Part shown: in pieces, positions 1 through 12,389 of the stretch | Layout of the letters: each line of letters opens with the position of its first letter | Position numbering within the stretch: position 1 is the first letter of the stretch | Assembly: GCA_029204225.1 (NCBI GenBank) | Contig: CM055100.1 | Span: forward strand, 33,633,645-33,697,644 | Origin: Diphasiastrum complanatum | Taxonomy: Eukaryota; Streptophyta; Lycopodiopsida; Lycopodiales; Lycopodiaceae | Direction: 5' to 3' | DNA length: 64,000 nucleotides | Made by a program: the position numbers and the translations under genes | Notes under the pieces: model-generated | The model's database searches: none | Told to the model about the DNA's origin: nothing | Seen by the model: the letters and a program-made list of their open reading frames with translations, nothing else

Positions 1-180
1 GTTTTGCTGCATTTCCAATAGGATAATGGATATAACAACATAGGAAAAATTATGGGTTTTTTAATGGCCAGTCTAGAAGATACTGAAAGTAGATGTAATG
101 CCTAGATATTCCATCATAATAATATTCTTTTCAATTTTAACTTTAAAAAGAATTTAAAATTTTGACTTCTTTTTTTTTAG
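1..180. other. Window edge, nothing recognised
   Basis: AT-rich sequence ending in a poly(T) run directly before a MITE-like element. No coding exon or repeat end is visible. Confidence 0.3.
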
Positions 181-590
181 TGAGTAAACCACGTTCCGGC
201 GGATCGCGATCCGGAAATTCCCGTTAGCATTTCCCGGATCGTAAACTTTTTTTGTTTTTTTTTTTGTTTTTGAAAGGTTGCCAATATGGGTATCATGTGA
301 AAAGTTGCCAGTATGGGTTTCAGATATTTTCAGATGGCTGCATTCATCAAAAATCTGGACATCACATATCTGCAAATATTTGCTTTTGCATTCATAGATC
401 TGCATTCACAGGTTACATTCATCAGAAATCTGGACATCAGTAGATCTGCAAACCATTGGCATAAGAGAGACAAAATCAGATCTTCATGCCAAATATCAGA
501 ATCAGAAAAAAAATTGCAAATTTTTTTGCGATCCAGGACCACGTTTCTGGTCCCGGATCGCTAGCGTTCCGAATCGCCCGATCCGGAACG
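180..590. mobile_element. MITE-like element, GATCCGG/GTTCCGG family
   Basis: Inverted ends share CCACGTTCCGG (about 189-199 and 583-593), with further GATCGCGATCC-type palindromes just inside. The core is AT-rich and non-coding. A partial relative lies at 43781-43950. I do not find a clear target duplication, so the exact ends are uncertain. Class: probably hAT-like, by analogy with its neighbour. Confidence 0.55.
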
Positions 591-628
591 TGGTTGCAGC
601 GCTGCAACTCAAAAATGATACCCAGCAG

Positions 629-842
629 CTTAGTTGCCCGTTCCAGAACGGAACGCGTTCTGTTCCCGAACGATGCCCAAAAAAAAAATACGTTTTTATA
701 ACAAAGGATTTAGTTAAGATAAATAATTAGAATAATTAAATGTATATCAATATCGTTCCGACCAGGAACGTTCGGAACGGAACGGAACGTTCGGAACGGA
801 ACGGAACGTTCCGACCCATTTTGGTCGGAACGGGCTTCTAAG
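629..842. mobile_element. hAT-like MITE with 8-bp TSD CCCAGCAG
   Basis: A 214-bp element flanked by the perfect direct repeat CCCAGCAG (621-628 and 843-850). Terminal inverted repeats are CTTAGTTGCCCGTTCC and CTTAGAAGCCCGTTCC (14 of 16 match). Just inside the right end lie iterated GGAACG/CGTTCC words, including the palindrome GGAACGTTCC. No coding capacity. An 8-bp duplication and a TAG-containing terminus are hAT hallmarks. Confidence 0.85.
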
Positions 843-2521
843 CCCAGCAGTAGTCTCTGCATGAGAATCAAACTCAAGACCTCAAAGTTGGGACTTACAG
901 TAGCTTTCATCTACTCAAGCTAAACTTCAAAGAGTAAAGTGGTCATTTTCAGGAAGTTTTTTGTTTTGATTTCTACATGACCTTTTAAAATTGAAATGCC
1001 GTAGAACTCTTCACGTCTTTGCGAAAACCTCGAATCATTTCAAACCTCCATGTGGAAAAGGTCATCCTACCCTTCAAACTCAAGGTCAAGCTTCATGTGA
1101 AGCCACAATCTACTTAAGATGAATATATTCAAGGCAAAGTTGAAGCCTATTTGCATCCTTCATTTAAAAAGCGTAACATAGACTTTCATATCAAATTGAA
1201 GATCATTTGGCAAATAAGGTGTGGCATTCAAGTCCTAGGCTGATGGTGTTATCAGGACAGGAGAACTACATATATTCTTTTAAGAAAATATGTGAAATTT
1301 CCACATTCCCACACCTTACTAAATTAATAGATAACAACTTCATAAAATAGGCTTGAATAAAACACATTTTGAAAATAACGATTGTTCAAAAAATGAAATC
1401 ACCATCAAGCATCAATAAAGGTGAATTTTTCTTATAAACGATTGTGACCTTGAGAACTTGCTATGAAAATGTAATAATCTGGAAAAATAAATAAAATTTC
1501 TAATTGGAATGCTTCATACATGTGAAGGAGCACTTTTGGTGATCTAGTCTAGTATTTGGTTCTAATCCTTGATTATTGAAATTTAACAATCTAACTAAAC
1601 CATGCCCCCTCCCCTCTCCACATAAGTTAGCAACACATTGCTTCTGAAAGTGTTGCTTTTTTTGTACCTTGCATTGAAAGTGGTGCATTTTTCAAGGATA
1701 AAAGAATAGACTCCCAGTAAATTACAATAGCCTTTTCAACAACAATCACACGCCTCAGGCTTCTCCTATCTAGACCCATACTGTTTGGATCATGGCAACG
1801 ACTTCAGCTAGAACTTTTATGAAAGCTCAGTGTGCAGACTCGGTGCTTATGTCAGTAGTATGACATTTTGAAGTGCTACAAAGGCTATCTGTATGTGTTC
1901 ATTTTACTTATGAATCTCCTCTCATATTTATGTTGTGCATCCACACTCCCCAGCTAGAACAAAATAAATTATACTTGTCCCATGGGCACAAGCCCATATA
2001 TATATCTACAGATTGCTTTTCAATTTCTGAATACCCCCAAAATATAGCTTGGTTTGTTCAATACAATCATATTTACAATATGAGAGGAGGACCAAATTGA
2101 TACGCCTCACTCAAAGCGTATGTACACAAAGGTTCCCACGAATTTGCTCATAGTAGAACAGACTATCATTTTTTTTTTTTGTAATTACATGGTCCAAGAA
2201 TAACAGTTCCACTTTGACAGAATTTCTTCAAAACACTGTTCTAGTCAGCACAGGGAAGCCCTTAAGGTATTTCCCAACAATTTCAAGTGTTCCTGATTTT
2301 TTCTGCATGTTGGATGGATTATTGCACACCCCTCACAAAGTGATACATAGGCACCACTGAAGGACACACATGAATCTCACAGCTGCCTGGGCCTGGCAGC
2401 CAGACAATGTCCTTCAAAAGAAGTAGCCTGGCTCAGGTCATGAGATCGGACATCAAAATTCAAGAGGATTTCATCTACAGACTTGGATAACTTTGTAAAA
2501 TATGATTTAAAAGCTGAGACT
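843..2521. other. 3' flank of EAF6, no gene seen
   Basis: Presumably contains the EAF6 3' UTR on the minus strand just below 2522. Several short ORFs occur in both strands but none resembles a family I know, and there is no clear minus-strand AATAAA close to the stop. Confidence 0.35.
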
Positions 2522-2630
2522 TCATCGAGATATAAGGTCAACATCATCTTCCTCTTCAAGCTCATGTTCATTGGTCTGCTTTATCCTCTTACCCTCTCTA
2601 GGGCCAGTCCTCCCTCTTTTCTGCTTACCT
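2522..2630 (-). CDS. EAF6: EAF6 coding exon 6 and stop
   Basis: Acceptor TTTCAG. Encodes the basic tail (GKQKRGRTGPREGKRIK) and the acidic C-terminus (ELEEEDDVDLISR), then TGA at 2524-2522. The basic stretch could act as a nuclear localisation signal (inference). Confidence 0.9.
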
Positions 2631-5600
2631 CTGAAACAAGAATCCATTATGAATGTTAGAGGAGCTCTAATCCTGAAATAAATGCTATCATTTTCATGCC
2701 TTGTTCACCGAAATATGGACCTTAAACGGATCAATAAACTAGAGGTCGACTTATTAAGTTTTTGAGGTGCAAGTGTCAGCATCGACTTTCAGATTACTTC
2801 CAACAACTAGTTACTGACCAATCTTCCAAAAACAAGATACTGCACTACTGAAGGACTAAAGCAAAGAATGATGGAAGAGTTTTGTTGTATTCTAGTTATT
2901 CCCAGCATGCCCAGGCACAACACACTTCAAACAACTACAATAGCTCGTAGATGTAACACATCTAATTATTAAGTTCTGGTTAAGACAGCCAATCGCCATT
3001 TTGTTCATCTTGTACCACATGCTTAGCTCACACAATCAAGCCTGTAAGAGATCGTTGTTCAGCTGACTGGTGTACATAAGAAATAATGGAGTAAGATAAC
3101 ATGCTAGGTCAAGTCTACATACGGGCCATTTGATGGTGCCCCTACACCTTTGCTCCGACCTTGTCCTGTCCCTTCAAGCCTTACATCTATACACATAAAC
3201 GCAATCAAAAATTGTCAAGCTTGCAAGAGCAAAACACTTTTGATATACTGCAGTTGCTGTTTTCCATTCAAAAGTCTTCAACTCCTGATTAGTAGAGAAA
3301 CATGGAAATGGCAGGAAGAAAGTATACCAGCATCTCGCCCAGCCATATGCTCCTCTACCTGCAGACATCAAGAATGCACTATGACTTCACTTTCATCAAA
3401 CAACCATCCAGCTTTTTTTATTATTCTTGCACACGTGAAAAGGCTCCACTTGACAAACGCTATCCAGTCAAAACACCTTACTCTTTTTCCTGACAATACC
3501 TAAAAAGATGCAAGACCATACCGCAGGCGAGGTAACAGATGACAGGGAGAACAACCTATCCTCAGGCTGGAATTTCCTGGGTCGCTTGAGGCTGCAGTTA
3601 ACAGTGTATCAATTAAAAAACTCGATGTCAGCTTGTGGCTTTGAGATAGACATGACAGACACAGTACACCTTGTAACTAGTAGACTAGAGCTATGTGAAA
3701 TGCAGAGCTCTATATGGCATAGCAGTAACTTTAGTCATGGACATCTAATTAGGACCTTTATAACATTTGTTTGCACTTGGGGTCTCATTACTCCACATAG
3801 GCTACCAAAGTACTGATCAATTACAATCAAAACAAATTTCGAGTGATTATAGAAAGTATTATGGTCATGGACAATTATATTGGCCCTTAAGGCCTGCATT
3901 CGGAAGTTTCTTCTTGGCAGGACCGCGTCAGCCTCCATGGCTGTTTGTGACAGTTCAATCATACTTAAAAACAACTCTTTCATGCTTGTTGACCCGTTCA
4001 CTATGATGATCAACTATGGTTTGCAGCCTTGGTATGATCTCTGACCACACTCTTTGATTGAATCATTTAGACAGCATATACACTGCTGATTGGGCGCCCA
4101 TTATAACTAGCAAAAGTGCGCTATCTACACCCGGAGGTATTTACTTGATGTAATCTTGGTGCAAAATCTCATGTAGTATGGCGCACTTCCAATGAGGAAG
4201 GTATGCGAACTACTACCATACTTTGTTTGTTGTCTTCTTTATAGAATAACTTTCCTGGCTTTGGAAATGAATAGCATGACATCTTTTCAGACATAAGAGG
4301 CATTTACTTTGGATAAACGAAGCTTTTAGGATCGATAGAAAGGAGCATGTACTGCCAATACTAAGCTGAACAATGCTTGGCTACCTTAGGAAGAAAAACC
4401 TGTAAAGATGTTCCATTTTTATGCCGATCCATAAATGAAGAGTTTGCTGATTTTTGTATTGTGTAAACAATGTTGAAATTTCTTTTGACTTTACTTCTTT
4501 CGGAATGAATCAATGACGATAGACGGAAATTACTACTAAGTGAGAGATGGCTAACGCTCAGGACATTGCTTCACCCCGGATTCAGGTACTATATTAAGCA
4601 CACTTCCTTTTTGTTGGATTACATTCAATAACCTATATTTTCAGATCCAAACGTACGTTATATTCACAATGCTAGAAAAGCATTTCATAGCTTCTTCATG
4701 AGAAATTAGCTTTGTGACTACTATTCGACGTTGCTAAAAGGTTATAGGGTTGTTTTATTCAAAGAACACATGAGTATAGGGATATAAAACTGGTTTATTC
4801 CGTTGACATTTTGAGTAGACCATTTGATATATATTTTCCTTAGGTTTTGGTTATTACAAGAAAAGAGACAGGATGAATGGTTGTTTGAATAGACGAGGCT
4901 GGCATTGTAGCTATTATGCTTAGGAGTGGGTTGTTAATTCTGGGTAGTTGGTATGGCATGGATTTGCCCTAACTACTTACCATAGTTCACAGACGCTCAT
5001 GATTATACATGAGGTCCGAAGGGTCAATATGGCACGGATCTGCCTTGGTACTTTGGATTATGAAAGGATTGCACCCAGTCTGTTATAAGTGAATGAGTAC
5101 AGTGTTTTCTCTTGCACTTTATTGTTAAGTGCATTTCTGATACGGTTTCTTGCCTCATACCAATCAGTATGGCGTGTGCCCCGATACGGTTGTGTTAGGG
5201 CAGAATGTATTGCTATCTTAATACTATTGGTTGGGAAGATTGGATTAAATGTTATGCTTTGCTATCGTTGTCGGTGTTGGGCTTGGGCCTGCCCCTACCT
5301 CTGCCTCCATCTTCTCCTCTGGCCCCCCTCTGGCTCTCCCCACCCCTCTGTCTACATGTGCGTATCTATGTGTCAGGAGGTGGTGATCCTACATCCTAGG
5401 ATGGCCCTACCCACTGTGATGATGCATGCCCACAGTAGCTGCCTATGATGCTCCACTCCTCTCTACAAAAAGTGAACTCAAAGCCCCCCCCCACCTCCCC
5501 CCCACCAAAACCTCTAAGTCGCCCTCTAGGCGGCCTCTAGGCCTACATGTTTGGAATGGTTGGCTCCTCTATCTCCGCGTCACGGTTCACTAACAGGTCA

Positions 5601-8600
5601 GCTAGGTCATCCCCTTGTGCCTCTGCCCCCCTCTCGTCCTCCCCCTCAATATCCCCCTCCTCTACCAATTCATCCTCATAATCAACCCCGAGCTCCTCTC
5701 CACCCTCTGAGCCCTCATCATCTCCCTCCTCAATGTTAGAACTCACTATTTGTCCTTTGATGGAGATTCCTTTGTTGATGCTCTGACTACAAAGTCGAGG
5801 TACCAGAAGGTACACGCTGGACGGCTGTTAGGGGTCATCAAAGTTTATTTTCTCCCTGGGTGGAATCTTCTCTAGAGATAGTATTGCGAGTATAGAACTT
5901 TGGGGTTAATGCCATATTTAATGAAGTGGGGCCCATGTATATGGTTTTGACGACCCAAGGAGCACTTTTTAACTTTTGGTCCATGTACTCAAGCTTGGAG
6001 GGGCCCGACTCATAATGGGGGGGTCCATGGGGCAAGTGGGCTTCTCCAATTAGCACTTGGCTGTCCATCACCAAGGCTTTTCATTTGCTTTTGCAACTCC
6101 TACGTAACATATGGCTCTTGGCTGTTGGCTTTTGGATATTGGGAACCATTGGCCTTTGAATTTTTTTGACAATGTTAGTCGCTGTTTTTCTGCTGGCAGG
6201 TAATTGTTTTTCAAACTTTTTTGATCGCTGTCTTTTCTCATATCTATGTTTCATTTTCCAGCCAGCCAGTGGCACAATAGGTGTATTTAGCTGCCTCTCC
6301 TATAAACTTCTTTGAGTGAATAGGATGCATTTTGAATCTTTGGCATACTTAATATTCTGCTCTTTCCAATTCTTCTGCCTTCATGAATTGTAGATGATTG
6401 ATTCGTGTGTATTTGTTGTCCATACTTGTTTGCAAATGCAAACATTAATGGGTGCAAATTTAAATGATGAATTGGATTCCTATTCGATCTTGTGTAACTT
6501 TTTTGTGTGATTTCTAATAGAGGGACAGATTTGAAATATGTATTTTTAGCATGAATTGTGGTTGTCTACACCTTAGAATCATGTTGGGAATCTATTTTCT
6601 TGAAGTTACATTTTTGAAAATTCATCTGGAATCTGTTTTCTCTTTTATAGAGTTGACTTTTAGATCGGTTCTATGATCCTCTTTACATAGAGAAGTGTGC
6701 ACCAATAATGTTGGCCTTTTTGCCAAGTGTTACATCTCTATTCTGATGTCATAATCTTGTTAGGGAGAGTGCATTTTGGATCTTATCTTTGGGAGAGAAA
6801 AAGTATTAGGTGAATCATTCCTAGTCATACATTTGATTTCCTATTTAGAATTTGGATACCAATGAGCATTTATAATGGGCATAAAGCCATAAATTTTTCA
6901 TTAAGGGAGAGTGTTAGACGTCACTATTTGTCCTTTAATGAAGATTCCTCTGTTACTACTCTGACTGCGAAGTCGAGGTAACAAAAGGTACACCCTGGAC
7001 AGCTGTTAGGGTCATCAAAGTTTATTCTCCCTGGGTGGAATCTTCTCTAGAGATAGTATGGTGAGTACATATCTTTCTCCAGGCTTGGATTGCATGACTT
7101 TATGGGGTTAATGTCATATTTAATAAAGTTGGGGCAATGTATATGGTTTTGAGGACCCAAGGAGCATTTTTTAGCTTTTGCTCCATGCACTCAAGCTTGG
7201 AGGGGCCCAACTCATAATGGGGGGTCATGGGGCAAGTGACCTTCTTCTACAATTAGCACTTGGCTGTCCAATGCCAAGGCTTTTCATTTGCTTTTGTAAC
7301 TCCTATGTAACATATGGCTCTTGGCTATTGGCTTTTGGATATTCCACATTAGGAACCGTTGGCCTTTGGATTTCTCTATCTCTACTTGTTTAAATAGGCG
7401 CCGTCTTTCTGCTGAAGAGGAGAGGAAGAGCCTGAAGAAGCTAGAGAGACTAGAGAGAGTGGCACTGCTTGTGTGCATACATTCTTTGTGTAGAGATTTG
7501 TCTCCATTAATATCCTACTTTGCTTCCACTTGTATGCATGATTTGTGATTGTTCATAGAACGCTAAACACTTAATTCATTGTGAATGTGTCTGCTTCTAG
7601 TTCACCTTGAATTCTGACACTCAGTCCTCTCCCACCCCCTCTCTGCCATCGTAAAGAGTGTGTGTCAACCTCTGCTTGCCTATACAACTCTATAAATCTC
7701 AGCATCTAACTCCTCTTGTATAAGTGGTGCATGAGGAGCAGCTGCTGCCGACGAGTCCACCAAGCAAGAGTTAGGGTTCACCTTCAACCACAAACAAATG
7801 TTGTTGTCAAATAGATATCCTACAATTCATTATTTTGAAACTGCACTGACAACCCCACCATGTCACTGGACGGCATGACATCCCCCCCCCCTCCTTATAC
7901 AAGTCCTAACCTCAGAACTTAAAGTTAGAGAAGTTCCTTTTCAGGCAACGCTCTGATACCATTATAAAGTCCCTCTCCAAGGATACAATAGCTAGGAAGC
8001 CGCAACAAAGCAACACAAGGGAAACGAATGGTGGACAAACCAACCCAATCAAACCTAGATCATACGGATCTAGCTCCCAAGCTATGGATCAATCACTCAC
8101 AAGAGATTGAGGAGCCACACTAGCAGCATGTAGCTACATCACTAATAAGCATACACCAATGGGTATACTTATACCCTCCAAGGCCCATGCACCACTAGTA
8201 GTGCACTGTGACACCTCACTAGACGCTTTTGCAGCCTAAATGGGCCACATCATCCAATTCCCCTATGACTCACTGATAGACCCATAATAATCCACCATCA
8301 TGAGTTTAGGCCTCCAATCATTAATTATGACCATATACAATTGAGGGCCCCAAACCCCTCATAATCATAATTAACTTATAGGTCGAGGTAGGCCTACTGA
8401 CCTCTAACGAGATAATCACTCCGAGATCAAAAGTGGGCATGACATCCTCCCTCCTACAGCAGACACATTACAATCATTAGTGCGTCGTACCATAAAAGCA
8501 ACGCAACAAACTTGAGTCAGATAAAGTACAAGACACTGAAGAGTCATACATGTCCTCATTAAGCATGGAAAAACATAGTGTAGCCCAGCCGCACCACAAT

Positions 8601-11131
8601 CGGATGCTCACAGATCATATCAAGCAAGAGCCAAAAACCACATGGGATTAGGGCATGGGATTGACTGATTCCACTACGAGCAATATCGGGCGAATGCTGT
8701 TAGCGTGGGAGTCTCTGCAAGCACAAAAAAATGTAGTGCAGCGGCTAGCCTTAAACCACACCCCAATCGGATGGCTACATAACACTTCATAGTTAGGCCA
8801 CAAAATACATGGAATTAGGGCTTGGCAAACGGAACTTGCAGTACAAATAATGACGGGAAAAACTACGTCGCAGAAGTTTTTGTACGCCTGTAGGAATGCA
8901 ATCTAGGCTCAGACATCACCTCAATCGAATGCCTGTAGGTCAGTCCATGAAAATGACACAAATACACATGTATTTGGAGTGTGCCATTTAAATCTTGCTA
9001 GGCTTGTCATAACGGCTGAAACTGAGGTTGTAGGAATTACCATGGGCATGAAGAAAGGTGGTCTAGAACCAAACATCGTTCGATATCATTGCCTATAGAT
9101 CAATGTAACACTATCCAAAAGCTAAGCCTACACTTACCAAAAAACTATGTTGATTGATTTCGCTCGCCACGCAACTCAAACGTTGCTGCAATAGCATGCA
9201 ACACCTCTGGATCTACAAGTAGATGGACGACGATAGCTCACTCGCAAAAAACCACATCCATTAGCTCACATCGGCGCTCAAAATCCCCTCCACGACTGGC
9301 GTGTTTCTGGCTGCGAGGGATTCAAATTTTTTAATATCTGCCTTTTTTTTAGCGAGATCCAGAAACGCCTTTCTGGGCAACTATGATTTGAACTCATACA
9401 TGCACAACATTCCAAAATGTGCATTCTGATCATATTTTAGGAATGAGCATCCAGAACGGTTCAAAAATATATATCAGCATTCCGGATTTTGAAATGTTGT
9501 GCTTTTTTTTTTGGTTTCTTCTTTTCATGTTGTCTTAGGGTGGGAAAAAACAACACGGATAGGTTGCAAAAAAATCATAACACATTGCAAAGTTTGTAAA
9601 CTATGAATCAAACTATCATCGATCATTGATGGATGGTGTGTGATTTTCTTACAATCCAAACTCCAGTTTATTGTCGTAGACGATAGTGTACAATCATGCA
9701 TAGTAATAAGCTATTAAGGAGCCTTCTACAAGTAATTTAGCAACCTTTTCGTAATATCACCTCCTATAGACCACTAGTTTGACATAGAGTGCTCACACAT
9801 GCATTTTAGCCTCCTATTGCTCTCTTCACAACCTCAACAATCTCATAAGAGTGTGCCCAACAATTCAGTTCTGTGGCATCTATAAAAAAAATTCCAGCTT
9901 TTTTTTGCAACGTTCTGTTGTTCCGGAACACAACACTGAGCTCTTGGAATGACGTTCCGAGGAGTTTTAGTTTGAGGTACACGGAACATTGCATTCCGGA
10001 ATGTTGAGTGCCCATAACGACATTCCGATGCAACTTAGTTGGATAGTTACTCACTCAAGGAAATAGGGTTACAGTTTAGTTGTAGACAGCAAAACGTAGG
10101 ATGCTCTTTCAAGTTCATCCAGCTTTGTTCCAGGTATTGCTCTTCCCATTCCTACTACCTCATCCACACTACTATTTCCTAGTTTTGATAATTGCTCAGA
10201 ATTTGACGGAAGGTCTAGATAATTTGATTCTCCCAATAAGAATGAATCCAAAAATCGTTTGCTAATTTGGAGATGGTTGTGCCTCTCCTCGATGGCGTGT
10301 TAATCACCAAAGAACTCCTCATGTCGACCTTACTATCTGGCATGAGTTCAAGAAGGATTTTCATCTTGCTATGATCAAACCTTAGTGGATTGTACAACAA
10401 CTTGATATCTTCTGTGCACTCTCCCAAACAAGTGACCTACACTACTCACTTCATAGAGCTCTCCTACTTATTTCCTAAATGTCATGAGATGGAGCTCATC
10501 TCAGGATGTGTTGTTGGTCTATGAGGTATGATGTCCTCCTCCTATATCTCTCTTTCCCATGCCATGTCCCTTGCCAATACTTCAAAGCATAGATATTGTG
10601 TTTCTCCATCTCCTTCATTTGCTTCATGTAGTCCTTGCTCTCACGGCCTGTTATCCATCTTCTCCTATTGCTAGTTCTTCTTCTTATGCTTTATCTTTTC
10701 CTATACTTGATTTCCCCGGCTCACTTGATTTGTATATCATCGTAGGATGCACCATCTTGTTTGCACATCATCCTTGGAATTCTTCAAATTCTTGAGTTCT
10801 AAACAACAAAGCTGTGAACTTCCTTTTCCCTTATAAAGATATTCAAAAAATTCATTTAAATCATCACCAGACTCCCAAGGATTAATGCAGAGGACTCTTC
10901 AATAGCACATCCTTATGCACCTAGTGGCTTTCTCTTTGTATTGGATTTGCTCATGAACCATTCTTCGACACTTAAGGCCAAGATCACTTTGCAAGACCCC
11001 CACATTTGTTTGATCACTTCTTCAAGACCACATTGTGTTTCTCATAAAGCTATCCTTTAAGCCAAACAACCTTCGAGCATGACGCCACATATATGGTCAC
11101 ATCATAAAAGCATATCAAAATCTCTTAAAAG

Positions 11132-11227
<96 letters not shown>

Positions 11228-12343
11228 CCACATCATATTATATTGGCGGAGTTTGTTGTCCCCCCTATTCAGATAGAGGCATTGTTCCATATTGTCACAT
11301 TCATACAGCGCCTGGAGGATCTTCAGGGTAGAGGCACACACTATGCTGCAGCAGCTTTGTGTGTCCTCCCAACACCTACATTCTGAGGTACACTCCTTTT
11401 CGTGGTATTCCCAGGCCGCCATCTCCTCTCCACATTGAGCATTCACATTACGGATCTACCAGCTTGTACTCATCAGTATATTCGAGGACATCTGTATAGC
11501 GGATATCTTCAGAGCACTTGGCAGGGCTCGTCTGGGGTGAAGACGGAGTTTTATCGGGCACATTTTCTATCCCTGGATCCTGCTGGGTACCCTATCATAC
11601 CCAGATACCTAGTGGACAGTATCTCACACAGACTGCGGATAGTGATGGGTCAGTTCCCGGTTTCCTCTCACCAGCTAGTCGTTGAGACTGGCAGATACGG
11701 TGGCATCTCGAGAGAGGCTCGGATTTGTAGACAGTAGTAGTGTGATTTACATGATATAGAGGATGAGTTTCATTTTCTCTTCAGGTGCCCAGACTACTAT
11801 GAGATCCGAGGGAGATACTATTGCCTGTTTCAGGGCCATCCATTCACACTCTCAACCTTGATATCATATGAGGACCCCAGATGTGTTGCGTTGATGATTC
11901 GGGAGATGGCAAACCTGCGTAGGGCAAGATTAGACGCTGACACCTCCCCCTTGATACAGTTTGAGCATACATGAGTGTCTATCCCGCCGGAGACAGAGGC
12001 AAGAGAGTATTGATTCTGATGGAGAGGCTGAGATTCCAGATGCCACCACACATAGACGCCAGAGACAGTGTCGGCGACCAGAGATACAGCCAGCCCACAG
12101 GTCCCAGCCTACAGCTTCACGACAGCATAGACGCCTCCGACCATCCTCTCGGAGACAAAGAGACGCAGTTCGCTCAAAGGCGGGGCCACAACGTACTTTA
12201 CATCATTTTTTCACAAACGGAGAGACATCTATATGATGATTGACTCTACTTGTGCCTATCACTATTCCTGTTTTACTATAATCTTGTTTCTTGTTTCTTT
12301 TAGGCGGCAGAGTTTTCATGCTCCCACCGGGCATACTTGACAA

Positions 12344-12389
<46 letters not shown>

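Larger units (their letters stand above)
5734..7619 (+). mobile_element. Short LTR element (TRIM-like) in EAF6 intron 2
   Basis: Two direct repeats begin TGTTAGA (5734 and 6912). They share long blocks: CACTATTTGTCCTTT, AGTCGAGGTA, GGTCATCAAAGTTTATT, the CCCTGGGTGGAATCTTCTC block, and ACTCATAATGGGG. The right copy is preceded by a polypurine tract (AAGGGAGAG) and ends TTCTGACA. Flanks CTCAA and CTCAG could be a decayed 5-bp target duplication. The internal part has no protein-coding capacity, so the element depends on others or is an internal-deletion relic. The 3' limit of the left repeat is unclear, and no primer-binding site is recognised. Confidence 0.6.

Noticed and set aside
5089-5448. 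119-codon plus-strand ORF with hydrophobic stretches
   Set aside because: No domain, low-complexity Pro/Leu segments, lies inside EAF6 intron 2, and several frames overlap; probably chance.
11079-11446. Long Ser-Leu and Arg-Glu ORFs across the CT tract (also at 24653-24843 and 31030-31221)
   Set aside because: They are readings through dinucleotide microsatellites; outside the repeat there is no coding signal in those frames, except the copia RNase H on the minus strand at 24.3-25.3 kb.
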